This document shows, one piece after another, positions 40,915-50,096 of a DNA stretch of 64,000 nucleotides. The position numbers and the translations under genes are program-made. Numbering within the stretch: position 1 is the first letter of the stretch; each line of letters begins with the position of its first letter. Source of the stretch: Spirosoma sordidisoli (GTDB lineage: Bacteria; Bacteroidota; Bacteroidia; Cytophagales; Spirosomataceae); assembly GCF_004138325.1 (NCBI RefSeq), contig NZ_SBLB01000015.1:1-64000 (forward strand), read 5' to 3'. The notes below the pieces were generated by a model. It did no database searches. It saw only the letters and a program-made list of their open reading frames with translations, and had not been told where the DNA came from.

Positions 40915-42264
40915 ATGTTTTCGCTCTTTGAGCGCATGAAAACTCAGAACTCCGTTCCGACGACCAAAGTTGCCCGCGCCAGTCAGTTTGTAAAAGCAGG
41001 CGTGAAGGTCGGTGGCAATTACATTAAGCATTACAGCAAAAAACTACTCGATCCGGAGCTGTCGAAAGAAGAGCTGCACAAGGATAATGCGGCCGATATC
41101 TACGACGCGCTGAGTGAACTGAAAGGATCGGCCCTGAAAATGGCGCAGATGCTTAGTATGGACCGGGGCCTGCTGCCGGTGGCTTATTCCGATAAGTTCA
41201 CCATGGCCCAGTACTCGGCTCCCCCTTTGTCGGGACCGCTGGTGGTGAAGACCTTCCGGACTTATTTCGGCAAATCGCCCAACGAACTGTTCGACAAATT
41301 CGATATCAACTCGGTCAATGCCGCCAGTATCGGGCAGGTCCACCAGGCCTGGAAAGCGGGTAAGAAACTGGCCGTAAAGGTTCAGTATCCGGGCGTGGCC
41401 GATTCGGTTAGTTCGGATCTTAAAATTGCCAAGCCGCTGGCCGTTCGGCTGCTGAACCTCGATGAGCGGCAGATTGACCGGTACATGGGCGAGGTGGAAA
41501 GCAAACTCCTCGAAGAAACGGACTACGACCTGGAGCTGCGACGGAGCATCGAAATTTCGGAAGCCTGCGCTCACATCGACGGACTGGTATTCCCGACCTA
41601 TTACCCCGAGTTATCGAGCAAGCGGATTCTGACCATGGACTGGTTGGACGGGCAACACCTGAAAGAGTTTCTGGCTACCAAACCCTCGCAGGAGGCCAGA
41701 GACCGCATCGGGCAGCTCTTGTGGGATTTCTACGATCACCAGATCCATACGCTCCGGCAGGTGCATGCCGATCCGCATCCCGGCAACTTCCTGATGCGGG
41801 CCGATGGCACGCTGGGAGTGATCGACTTTGGCTGCGTAAAGGTCATCCCAGACTACTACTACGATAATTATTTCCGGCTGATCAACCCCGATACCATCAA
41901 AGACCAGGCACTGACCGAGCAGATCTTCACCAACCTGGAGTTTCTGGTGGCGCAGGACTCGCCCAAAGACCGTCGGTTTTTCTCGGATCTGTTCGTGCAG
42001 ATGATCGAGATGCTGGGCGCGCCTTTCGCCGTCGATGAATTCGATTTTGGTGATGATGCGTACTTCAACAAAGTATACGCCTTTGCGGATGAGTTGTCGA
42101 AACTCGAAGAGCTTCGTTCGTCGAAAGTGGTCCGTGGCTCGCAGGACGGTCTGTATGTAAACCGGACTTACTATGGTCTGTACGCCATGCTGAACGAGCT
42201 GAAAGCCCGCGTCCGGACCACAAAACCGGAATGGCTGCGGTCGCAGCAGGTTGCATCGGTATAA
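40915..42264 (+). CDS. ABC1/UbiB-family atypical kinase
   Basis: Atypical protein-kinase-like ATPase of the AarF/UbiB/ADCK family, linked in other organisms to ubiquinone or other lipid metabolism, up to 449 residues. The motif corresponding to KxGQ reads LKMAQMLSMD, with Ala in place of Gly. The alanine-rich loop AASIGQVHQAW, the ATP lysine in AVKVQYPGV, HADPHPGNFLM and IDFGCVK (DFG) follow in order. The start is ATG 40915, or the Met at 40936 that is closer to the family N terminus. Downstream are two terminator hairpins. The TetR-type gene just upstream suggests regulated expression. Confidence 0.9.
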   Translation: MFSLFERMKTQNSVPTTKVARASQFVKAGVKVGGNYIKHYSKKLLDPELSKEELHKDNAADIYDALSELKGSALKMAQMLSMDRGLLPVAYSDKFTMAQYSAPPLSGPLVVKTFRTYFGKSPNELFDKFDINSVNAASIGQVHQAWKAGKKLAVKVQYPGVADSVSSDLKIAKPLAVRLLNLDERQIDRYMGEVESKLLEETDYDLELRRSIEISEACAHIDGLVFPTYYPELSSKRILTMDWLDGQHLKEFLATKPSQEARDRIGQLLWDFYDHQIHTLRQVHADPHPGNFLMRADGTLGVIDFGCVKVIPDYYYDNYFRLINPDTIKDQALTEQIFTNLEFLVAQDSPKDRRFFSDLFVQMIEMLGAPFAVDEFDFGDDAYFNKVYAFADELSKLEELRSSKVVRGSQDGLYVNRTYYGLYAMLNELKARVRTTKPEWLRSQQVASV

Positions 42265-42285
42265 AGCTAACGGCTCCGGGAAAAG

Positions 42286-42316
42286 GTCGCTGACAGTTTG
42301 TTGGCGACTTTGTTGT
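42286..42316 (+). terminator. Terminator of the UbiB-like gene
   Basis: Nine-bp stem with two G-T pairs (42286-42294 with 42300-42308), loop AGTTT, then a T-rich tail (TTTGTTGTT), 21 bp past the stop. Confidence 0.75.
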
Positions 42317-42493
42317 TATGGGCGATGCTTAATAACGAAAAGAGGTTATCCAGATAAGGTTATCTTACAGATGGGTCTTGTTAACACCGGCAGTAGACGA
42401 AAGAACTACCGGAGCAGCAAGCAAATCCTGGTTTTCCCCGAGGTTTCGACAGGGTCTATTGATTTCCAGAGGGCAGGTCACACGATAGGTACA

Positions 42494-42525
42494 AAAAGCC
42501 AGCGTTTTTCAAGGCGCTGGCTTTT
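42494..42525. terminator. Bidirectional hairpin before the glpQ-like gene
   Basis: Eleven perfect bp (42494-42504 with 42515-42525) with a 10-nt loop. Its right arm ends in a T4 stretch for the plus strand, and on the minus strand it ends in a T-tract from 42493 back, about 30 bp past the glpQ-like stop. Confidence 0.8.
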
Positions 42526-42553
42526 GGAATGGCAGGTAGTTTTGCCTGTCGAC

Positions 42554-43411
42554 TCAAAACAAATTCGGGTAATCCGTAATGATGCCATCTACGCCTAACC
42601 CCGTCAGCGCGTCGATTTCAGGCTTGGTGTTTACTGTCCACGGAATAATCTTCAGGCCCTGCTCGTGGCAGGCTTTCACTAACTCGGCGGTAACGGTTTT
42701 GTAGTAGGGGCTGTAGATGGCCGGTTTGAAACCCAGCGTTTGCAGGTTCTCAGCCAGCGTTTTGGGGTTGGCCGTCAGGTGGGCCAGTACCACATTGGGG
42801 TGTTGCTCATGCAGCAGCTGCAGCGGCCGCACATCGAACGACTGAATATTGAACCGGTTACCCAGCTTCCGGCTGTTAATCACGTCCATCGCCAGCTTCA
42901 CAAACTCGGCTGGGGCCGGGTGATAGGTGCCGTCGGTTTGTGGACTGCATTTGATTTCGATGTTGTAGCGCGGCTGCGGCATTCTCTTCGCCCGGGCATA
43001 CACCTCCACCGAATCAATCAACTCACCAAGCAGCGGTTTGTAGGCGGCCTGTTTTTGCTGTTGCGGAAAGAGCGGGTGCGGCTTGCGACCCACGTCGTAG
43101 CGTTTAATCTCATCGTAGGTCATCTGGTACAGGTTCAGCGACTTTTCTTCGGACTTTGTTACAGGCGAACCGTCGGGTTTGGTGGCAATGTCCGACACCA
43201 TGTAGGTATCATGCGAAACGACCACCTGCTTGTCTTTCGAGATGACGATGTCGAGTTCGAGTGTGGTTACGCCGAGGTCGAGGGCCTTTTTCATGGCCGC
43301 AACCGTGTTTTCAGGCATAAGACCCCGGCACCCCCGGTGACCTTGGCGGTCGAGCCTGGGCTGGGCGAACGTAAGAATTGGGAGAAGGAGAAAAATGAAA
43401 TATTTTGTCAT
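42554..43411 (-). CDS. Glycerophosphodiester phosphodiesterase
   Basis: Secreted or periplasmic GlpQ-type enzyme releasing glycerol-3-phosphate from phosphodiesters. A signal peptide (YFIFLLLPILTFAQ) precedes the TIM-barrel domain in the 285-residue product. Catalytic and metal residues are in GHRGCRGLMPENT, LELDIVISKDKQVVVSHD and, later, EIKCS. The sequence ends GVDGIITDYP, as usual. Its start leads into an intergenic stretch of degenerate short repeats before the TonB receptor gene. A terminator hairpin lies past its stop. Confidence 0.93.
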   Translation of the reverse strand: MTKYFIFLLLPILTFAQPRLDRQGHRGCRGLMPENTVAAMKKALDLGVTTLELDIVISKDKQVVVSHDTYMVSDIATKPDGSPVTKSEEKSLNLYQMTYDEIKRYDVGRKPHPLFPQQQKQAAYKPLLGELIDSVEVYARAKRMPQPRYNIEIKCSPQTDGTYHPAPAEFVKLAMDVINSRKLGNRFNIQSFDVRPLQLLHEQHPNVVLAHLTANPKTLAENLQTLGFKPAIYSPYYKTVTAELVKACHEQGLKIIPWTVNTKPEIDALTGLGVDGIITDYPNLF

Positions 43412-43414
43412 CAG

Positions 43415-43556
43415 TTAGTTGGGCTTCGCCCGTCATTGGTGATTGGCCCTTCGTGCATCATTGGACATTGTTCATTTTCCAGTTACTATACCTGCCGGTA
43501 ATTAATGACTGACGAAGTTTAAACAGCCAATGACTAATGACGCGCGAAGGGCTACC
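43415..43556. repeat. Degenerate tandem and inverted short repeats
   Basis: The 147-bp gap between the GlpQ-like and TonB receptor genes holds several variants of a unit like GTCATTGGTGATTGG and CATCATTGGACATTG, and near its end the inverse (CCAATGACTAATGACGCGCG). The left and right parts (around 43424-43447 and 43529-43554) form an imperfect inverted repeat. It looks like decayed intergenic repeat DNA. Confidence 0.6.
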
Positions 43557-43558
43557 CA

Positions 43559-46500
43559 CTAAAAATTATATCGCGCACCCACCTGTACCTGGAAAGGATC
43601 GTTGGTAGGGTTGGGAATGCCGGTTGCGTTGACGCGGTAGTTGTAGCGCGCGTTGGCTACGTCGAAATTTGGTACGGCTGGCGAGGTAGCTGTGGCCGCC
43701 CGGCCATTGGGGGCGTAGAGGGCCTGCGAACCCAGTGACTTGTTTACACCCCAGTCGCGTTTGAGCATGTTGGCAAAGTTGAAAATATCGGCCGAAAACT
43801 CGATGTTGTGGTTTTTGTAAATACGGAACCGCTTGGCTGCCCGGATGTCAAAGATGCCGTAAAAGGCATTGATGCCGCCGTTCCGGGGAGCAAACTGACT
43901 CGAATACGTCGTTATATAGTCTTTTATACTTTGACTGGCATCAGGGCTGTTAAGCAGGTTTTGCAGTCCCGTACGGATGTTTTCGGGAACTTCGGCGCTG
44001 TTGCGGTCGAAGATAAACGCCAGGTCGTTCTGACCCGCTACAAAGTCACCGTTGCTGTTCACGCCCGACAGCAGGGTGTAGCGCGTACCGCCCAGTCCTG
44101 AATAGCGAACGCCCACCGTGATGCCCCAGAACGTGGGCAGCGTGCCATACAACACGACCTTGTGCCGGAACTGGTTGTCGGAATAGGTCATGCGGGTCAG
44201 GTTGCGCGGGTCGTCGACCACGGGTTGCACCAGCGTAGCTGTGTTCGCTACATTACCGTTATAGGAGGTATTGTCGCGCACATCGCTCCAGGTATAGCTT
44301 GCCGAAATTTCACCATCACGGAAGTAGCGGTACGTAGCGTCTACAACAGCCGCAAACTGATTCACCCGGCCATCGCTCGTTAGCTCCAGTACTCGACCCA
44401 GGCGGTTGCTGATGCGCCCGTCGAGCCAGTTGGCCGCGCCATTGGCAGGCATCCGGTTCAGCGGCACAAACACGCCCCGGTTGCCTTCGTTCGAGAGTCG
44501 GAAGAAAGGCTCGGAGGGCATATTGCGGTCCACGTAGGTGTAGTTGTTGCGGGCCAGCGACATAAAGCCCGACAGGCTCACCTTCAGGCGGTCGTTGATG
44601 AAGCGCGTGTACGACACGTTGGCTTTGTAAAGTACGGGTACGCGGGCATCGGCCCCGGTCAGGTTGATGGTTGGCAACTGAAACTGCGCCAGCGTCGGAA
44701 TGCTGTTGTAATCCTGCCGGTATGCCGCAAAATTTGGTGCTGGCACGTCAGCCCCGCGCACATCGACGGTGGCCAGGTTCGAGCCATCGAAAGTCAGGTT
44801 ATTGATGAGCATGTAATTGTTGATGTCCGAGGCAAACACGCCCGCGCCCAGCCGGATAATGTCACGACGCTGCTCATTCACGTCCCAGGTAAACTGCAAC
44901 CGTGGCTGAGCCATGAACGTCCGCAGGCGGTTGTCGGTCCGCAGGCCCAGATCCTCTAACACTGCCTGATTTAGCGAAGCTTTGGGGAAGTGGGCGTAAT
45001 CGAAGCGCAGGCCGGCGGTCATGTCGAGGCCGGGCGCGAGTTTGGTCGCCATCTGGCCATAAACACCTGCGTTCCAGATGCCCCCGCGCACACTCCAGTC
45101 GTCTTTGAGCGGCACTTCGCGGAAGTAGCGGTAGGGCCGCAGCCGGTCGAAGTTGTCGAGGGCCGAGCCGGTTGCGTCGTTGGTATAGTGGAAACGTCCG
45201 TTTACTTCACTGCCATATACCGAGCGGGCGTTGGTGTACATCAGGTCCACACCGAACGTAAACTGCGCTCTGTCGGTGTTGTAATACAGGTTGTTGATGA
45301 GTTGCACCACGTTGTTGGTGAAGCCTTCCTGCGCAAAGCGGTGACCGCCCATCTGAATATTGGTGGCGCGGGTGGATCCGCCAATGGTCGATTGCACGTT
45401 CTCGACAATGTTGCGCGGAATGTTACGCTCAGGCAGCTGATCGCCGGGGCTGCTTAACTGGTAGGTATGGAGGTGCTGCACCTTCAACTCGTTGGTGATA
45501 CGCGGGCTGACCGACGACCGAAGCGTGGCCAGCAGGCTATTGTCCCAGTTATAGTCATTGCCGGTCGACTCAAGAATGTTGATGGCTGAATTGTCGACTA
45601 AACCCAGCTTATTGCGGTCGGTGGTAAAGTTGTTGCGAACGGTCAGCAGGTTTTTGCTGTCGATCTGCCAATCGAGCCGCAGAAAACCTGTGCTGGAATT
45701 GCGTACCCGGTCAAATTGACCGTACTGCGGAGTATTGGCCACGCCATAACGAGTGCGGGCAATGTTCACGTACCGGTCGAGCGTAGCAGTAGTCACGTTG
45801 AAACGCAACTCATCGGCGGGAGACTGAATATCGGCGATAAACAGCGGCCGCGAGTCGATTTGCCGTTCATAAACGGCGTAGTAATGCAGTTTATCTTTAA
45901 TAAGCGGCCCTCCCAGCGCGAAGCCAAACTGATTTGTTGAAAACCGAACATCCCGGCGGTTCCCCCGAATATCGAATCGACTGGCCAGCTGGTTGGCGCG
46001 CGTGTAGTTGAATACGCTACCCGTAAGCTGGTTGGTACCGGCTTTGGTAACGGCACTCACAATACCGCCCCCGGCGCGGCCGTAGACCACATCGTACTGG
46101 TTCGTAATCACCTTGAACTCCCGTACGGCTTCGAGCGAGATCGTGTATGGGCCACCGCTGCGGCTGTTCGAGGCACCCGCCGAGGTGGGGTTTTTGGCCG
46201 TCGTGCCGTCGATGGTGAAGTTGGTCGAAGAACCCAGTTGTCCCGACAGGTTGCCGCCCCGGCCCGCCAGTGGCGACAGGTCTGTTAGCGTTGTGAAGTT
46301 CCGGCCATTCACCGGCAGCGTAGCGATGGCCCGGGCCGATACGTCCGTGGCCGCGCCAAAGTTCTCAATTTTGTTTTTCAACCCCGAAGCGACTACATCA
46401 ACCACGGCCAGGTCCTGACCGCTTTCTTTCATGTCGAGGTTGATACGAACCAAATCGCCCTGATTTAGCATGTAGCCCGTTAGTCGCTGTTCGCCGTAGC

Positions 46501-46762
46501 CGACAAAAGTAGCCCGGACGGTGTAGGGGCCGCCGAGGGGTAGTTCTTTAAACAGGTACTCGCCTTTAGCATTGGTGACGGTACCGACGGAGAAGCCCGT
46601 TGCTTCGTTGCGCACAACAACCGTGGCTCCCGGCAGGGGCGTTTTGCCATTTTCGAGTACAGTTCCAGTGATAGACGTTTGTGTAGTTTGCGCGGTTATG
46701 TTGCCAATGCCCACGGCGGTTAGCAACAGCAGGAGGATGAATGTGAATAATGAACGGTTCAT
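43559..46762 (-). CDS. TonB-dependent receptor, Oar-like
   Basis: Outer-membrane receptor of 1067 residues driven by TonB. The order is signal peptide (FTFILLLLLTAVGIGNITAQ), a carboxypeptidase-regulatory-like domain (TSITGTVLENGKTPLPGATV to about residue 115), a plug domain with FGAATDVSARAIATLP and GRNFTTLTDLSPL, then a 22-strand barrel ending FQVQVGARYNF with the usual aromatic C terminus. Oar-type proteins in Bacteroidota and myxobacteria import large or unknown substrates. No SusD-like partner lies nearby, so its substrate is unknown. It appears to be a single-gene unit. Confidence 0.92.
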   Translation of the reverse strand: MNRSLFTFILLLLLTAVGIGNITAQTTQTSITGTVLENGKTPLPGATVVVRNEATGFSVGTVTNAKGEYLFKELPLGGPYTVRATFVGYGEQRLTGYMLNQGDLVRINLDMKESGQDLAVVDVVASGLKNKIENFGAATDVSARAIATLPVNGRNFTTLTDLSPLAGRGGNLSGQLGSSTNFTIDGTTAKNPTSAGASNSRSGGPYTISLEAVREFKVITNQYDVVYGRAGGGIVSAVTKAGTNQLTGSVFNYTRANQLASRFDIRGNRRDVRFSTNQFGFALGGPLIKDKLHYYAVYERQIDSRPLFIADIQSPADELRFNVTTATLDRYVNIARTRYGVANTPQYGQFDRVRNSSTGFLRLDWQIDSKNLLTVRNNFTTDRNKLGLVDNSAINILESTGNDYNWDNSLLATLRSSVSPRITNELKVQHLHTYQLSSPGDQLPERNIPRNIVENVQSTIGGSTRATNIQMGGHRFAQEGFTNNVVQLINNLYYNTDRAQFTFGVDLMYTNARSVYGSEVNGRFHYTNDATGSALDNFDRLRPYRYFREVPLKDDWSVRGGIWNAGVYGQMATKLAPGLDMTAGLRFDYAHFPKASLNQAVLEDLGLRTDNRLRTFMAQPRLQFTWDVNEQRRDIIRLGAGVFASDINNYMLINNLTFDGSNLATVDVRGADVPAPNFAAYRQDYNSIPTLAQFQLPTINLTGADARVPVLYKANVSYTRFINDRLKVSLSGFMSLARNNYTYVDRNMPSEPFFRLSNEGNRGVFVPLNRMPANGAANWLDGRISNRLGRVLELTSDGRVNQFAAVVDATYRYFRDGEISASYTWSDVRDNTSYNGNVANTATLVQPVVDDPRNLTRMTYSDNQFRHKVVLYGTLPTFWGITVGVRYSGLGGTRYTLLSGVNSNGDFVAGQNDLAFIFDRNSAEVPENIRTGLQNLLNSPDASQSIKDYITTYSSQFAPRNGGINAFYGIFDIRAAKRFRIYKNHNIEFSADIFNFANMLKRDWGVNKSLGSQALYAPNGRAATATSPAVPNFDVANARYNYRVNATGIPNPTNDPFQVQVGARYNF

Positions 46763-47209
46763 AGTGACAGGTATATTTCCTGCCGCAAAGAGACGCGATA
46801 TGCGTTATGTGGGTGTTACTTATAAATTAAGAAATTATAATAATTGTGTCTGGTACTTAATATAAAATAAAAACAGTATGACCTGCTCTGTAGTAAGTGC
46901 CCGGAGCGTACATGCTGACCTTACCATTGATCCCAAGAAAAACCCCTGTTTACCAGAGTTTTTGGTGGAATGCTAAACGGCATATTATAAGCAACCTTAA
47001 GGCTCTTGAACGCAATGGACCTACCAGTGGCACGAGCTTGGCTGACTATCTTAGGTGGATTTTCGCAGCGTAATAGCCAAATTGGATTGGATTGTGCCGT
47101 AACAGAAACTGTTGCTTTTTATTTTCAATTACCTGTCCTATTCTTGCGGAATCCCTGAATCGAGCCCGTCAACAACCAATCATTCGTAGGGTCACTATTC
47201 ATTTATGTC
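46763..47209. other. AT-rich gap before the potassium transporter gene
   Basis: About 450 bp with markedly AT-rich DNA near 46820-46880. Short frames occur (for example one from 47015) but none has a recognisable domain or a translation signal I can support. It may contain decayed DNA like that on the other side of the transporter, but I cannot name any part. Confidence 0.5.
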
Positions 47210-49192
47210 ATGACAAAGTCTACCCAACATTTAGACAAACTGACAACCGCAGGTTTACTTGTAGCGGTCGGTATTGTTTTTGGCGATATCGGTACATCGC
47301 CACTTTACACGTACCGCGCCATAATTGAAGACCGAAGTGTGACTGAAACCCTGGCGCTGGGAGGGGCATCAGCCATTTTCTGGACGTTGACATTTCAGAC
47401 CACTCTAAAATACGTGCTGATTACCTTACGAGCCGACAATAATGGGGAGGGTGGGATTTTTTCGCTTTACGCCCTAATCAGGCGATACGCCAGATGGCTC
47501 CTATTTCCCGCTATTGCGGGGGGGAGCTTTCTCATTGCTGATAGCATCATCACCCCACCCATTTCGGTATCGTCTGCCATTGAAGGGTTGTTGCCGATTT
47601 ATCCTGACCTGCCTACGGTCCCGATCGTACTGGCGGTTCTGTTGGGGTTGTTTCTGGTGCAGCAGGCTGGCACAAACCGGCTGGGTAATGCCTTTGGGCC
47701 GATCATGACCGTCTGGTTTACAATGATTGGCCTGTTAGGAGTGGTGCACATTGTCCAGAATCCTGCGGTTGTTCGCGCCCTTAATCCCTACTATGCCTAC
47801 GAATTGATTGTCCACTATCCTGAAGGTTTCTGGCTGCTGGGTGGGGTGTTTCTCTGCTCAACAGGTGCTGAAGCGCTTTATTCCGACATGGGCCATGTGG
47901 GTCGGCGAAATGTGCAGGTGTCCTGGGTTTATGTCAAACTTTGTCTAATACTCTGCTATTTAGGGCAGGCAGCCTGGCTGCTCGACCATACTGGTCAGCC
48001 ATTGGGTAATCAAAGCCCGTTTTTCGGATTAGTACCCGACTGGTTTATGTTACCTAGTATCGGTATTGCCACACTGGCAACAATTATTGCCTCCCAGGCG
48101 CTGATTAGTGGCACGTTCACATTGGTGTCGGAAGCTTTCCGACTGACGCTGTTGCCTAAGCTACGGATCGTATTTCCTTCCGATGCGCGGGGGCAGGTGT
48201 ACATACCGGCGTTCAACTGGCTGCTGATGGCAGGCTGTTTTGCGGTCGTACTGTACTTTCGCGAATCAAAAAACATGGAAGCGGCTTTTGGACTGTCGGT
48301 CAATCTAACAATGCTGATGACAACCGTATTGCTGGCTATGTACCTTTACAGCCGTCACGTCAGCCTCTTCTGGGTAGGGGCGCTGTTGCTGGTTTTTCTG
48401 GTTATCGAGAGCGCATTTCTGGTAGCCAACCTGCGAAAGTTTACCCACGGTGGCTGGGTGTCGCTCCTGCTGGGTTTCATCATGACTGCGGTGATGCTGG
48501 TGTGGTACTATGGCAGTCGCATCAAACGCCGACTAACCCGCTACGTCAGCCTACGCGATCATCTGCCCATCCTAAAACAGCTCAGCAACGACGAGGCCGT
48601 ACCGAAATATGCCACGAATCTTGTTTACCTGACTGCATCAGATCAGCCAGCGCAGGTGGAAGAGAGTATTATTAGTTCTGTGCTGGAAGGTCAACCTAAA
48701 CGCGCTGATGTGTACTGGCTAATCCACGTTGACTTAATGGACGAACCGTATACGACCGAGTATAGCTTAGATATTTTAGAGCCAGAAGAAGTGGTTCGTA
48801 TAACTTTCCGGCTGGGGTTCCGGGTACAGCCCCGCATCAACTTGTTATTCCGCAAAGTTGTTGAGGAGCTGGTGCGTTGCCGAGAAATTACGCTTCGACC
48901 CAACTACCAGCCGCTGCACGCAAAAGCCAACGCCATCGGTGACTTTCGCTTTATCGTTATCAATCGGTTTTTGTCCTATGATAACGATCTCAATTCGCTC
49001 GATACGTTTATCATGAACAGCTACTTCGCCTTGAAAAGTATTAGCGTAGCCGATGAGCGAGCATATGGACTAGACACCCAGAACGTAGCTACTGAGCAGG
49101 TGCCTCTGATCGTCAAACCTGCTGAATTTGTCCGGTTGCGTCGGGGCGACTCGCCAACCAGCACCGAACAAGTTCCTGACCATCGGGGATGA
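47210..49192 (+). CDS. kup: KUP-family potassium transporter
   Basis: Proton-coupled potassium uptake protein, 660 residues, about twelve membrane helices followed by a soluble C-terminal region. The start GLLVAVGIVFGDIGTSPLYT is the family signature, and DNNGEGGIFSLYALIRR and GGSFLIADSIITPPISV follow. The C-terminal part from about residue 455 (LTASDQPAQVEESIISSVLE) is the cytoplasmic domain. The gene looks lower in G+C and uses more A/T-ending codons than its neighbours, and a decayed transposase lies just downstream, so it may have been acquired. Confidence 0.95.
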   Translation: MTKSTQHLDKLTTAGLLVAVGIVFGDIGTSPLYTYRAIIEDRSVTETLALGGASAIFWTLTFQTTLKYVLITLRADNNGEGGIFSLYALIRRYARWLLFPAIAGGSFLIADSIITPPISVSSAIEGLLPIYPDLPTVPIVLAVLLGLFLVQQAGTNRLGNAFGPIMTVWFTMIGLLGVVHIVQNPAVVRALNPYYAYELIVHYPEGFWLLGGVFLCSTGAEALYSDMGHVGRRNVQVSWVYVKLCLILCYLGQAAWLLDHTGQPLGNQSPFFGLVPDWFMLPSIGIATLATIIASQALISGTFTLVSEAFRLTLLPKLRIVFPSDARGQVYIPAFNWLLMAGCFAVVLYFRESKNMEAAFGLSVNLTMLMTTVLLAMYLYSRHVSLFWVGALLLVFLVIESAFLVANLRKFTHGGWVSLLLGFIMTAVMLVWYYGSRIKRRLTRYVSLRDHLPILKQLSNDEAVPKYATNLVYLTASDQPAQVEESIISSVLEGQPKRADVYWLIHVDLMDEPYTTEYSLDILEPEEVVRITFRLGFRVQPRINLLFRKVVEELVRCREITLRPNYQPLHAKANAIGDFRFIVINRFLSYDNDLNSLDTFIMNSYFALKSISVADERAYGLDTQNVATEQVPLIVKPAEFVRLRRGDSPTSTEQVPDHRG

Positions 49193-49241
49193 TTTTGGCA
49201 CCAAAAACCCCCATATTGGATAGGTTTTGTGTTAATATAAC

Positions 49242-49502
49242 TTGCATCTACAGGGAGCAAAAAACCGTTTTGGCCGCCCACCTTGCCTCTTGCTTATACC
49301 TGACGACCATAGCGATTTGTTTGATATTGACTCCTGGTTTGAGTTGCTCTGCCAGATGCTAGGGGCTGCCGACTTATGAGGAGATGACTTATTTCTGAAC
49401 GCGGATACTGGCTTTGATTCAACGCAGACTAAAGTACGGCTCGCATCGTTGGACAGACAGAAAACCTTCGCCATTACGTATTCGATTGTTAAAAACGCCT
49501 AA
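49242..49502 (+). pseudogene. Decayed transposase remnant
   Basis: A reading frame of about 87 codons (from 49242 to the stop at 49500-49502) is broken by an internal TGA at 49377-49379. It reads like the middle of an IS5/IS982-like transposase: DLFDIDSWFELLCQMLGAAD before the stop, then after it DDLFLNADTGFDS, the region around the second catalytic Asp. There is no start codon or intact DDE triad, and no terminal inverted repeats were found nearby. It lies between kup and the dCMP deaminase gene. Confidence 0.65.
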
Positions 49503-49574
49503 ATTGCTATAGTGCCTGATCTGGTAGTCGGTTCGGCTCTGTCATGTGGTTGTCATACGCATTATAAATTATTC

Positions 49575-50096
49575 ATGTCTCGCCCTCGTTTCGACGATAT
49601 TTTTATGGAACTGGCCGTTAACCTGGCCAAGCGTTCTCATTGCATCAAAGCCCAGGTCGGGGCCGTTCTGACCCGCGATACCCGCATCATATCCATCGGA
49701 TACAATGGCCCCCCCGCCGGTACCCATAATTGCGACGACGAGTTTCCCGAAACGGGTTGCCCCCGCGACTCGAAAGGCTCGTGTTCGCTGGCGTTGCATG
49801 CCGAAGAAAATGCCATTCTGTACGCAGCCAAGAACGGCTCAGAAGTTGAAGGTGCCACTATCTACGTGACCCTGTCGCCCTGTATTGCCTGCGCCCGTAT
49901 CATCTACAGTATGAAAATAGCAAGGGTTGTTTTCCTGCATTCCTATGCCGAATACAAAGGCATTGGCTCGGACGAAGGCGTCGACTTTTTGCGCCGATTC
50001 GGTGTCACGGTTGAGCGCTACGTACCGAGTCCGGGGTTTGACCTTCAGTCTGAGCCGCCCATTCCTAAAAAAGCGGTCTCGGCGCCCGTATTATGA
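49575..50096 (+). CDS. dCMP deaminase-family protein
   Basis: Zinc-dependent deoxycytidylate deaminase type protein, 173 residues from ATG 49575, supplying dUMP for thymidylate synthesis in known members. The zinc site is HAEENAILYA (with catalytic Glu) and SPCIACARII (PCxxC). The N terminus SRPRFDDIFMELAVNLAKRS and NGPPAGTHNCDDEFPETGCP are typical of the ComEB/dCMP deaminase branch. An upstream in-frame TTG start would lie in decayed DNA and is not used. Its stop overlaps the next gene by 4 bp. Confidence 0.93.
   Translation: MSRPRFDDIFMELAVNLAKRSHCIKAQVGAVLTRDTRIISIGYNGPPAGTHNCDDEFPETGCPRDSKGSCSLALHAEENAILYAAKNGSEVEGATIYVTLSPCIACARIIYSMKIARVVFLHSYAEYKGIGSDEGVDFLRRFGVTVERYVPSPGFDLQSEPPIPKKAVSAPVL

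Noticed and set aside
47015..47157. A short plus-strand frame before kup
   Set aside because: It has no promoter or conserved domain, and two other frames in the same stretch look equally plausible, so none can be chosen.
49232..49474. An 80-codon minus-strand frame after kup
   Set aside because: It overlaps the plus-strand transposase remnant, which carries a recognisable family segment, and it has no domain of its own.
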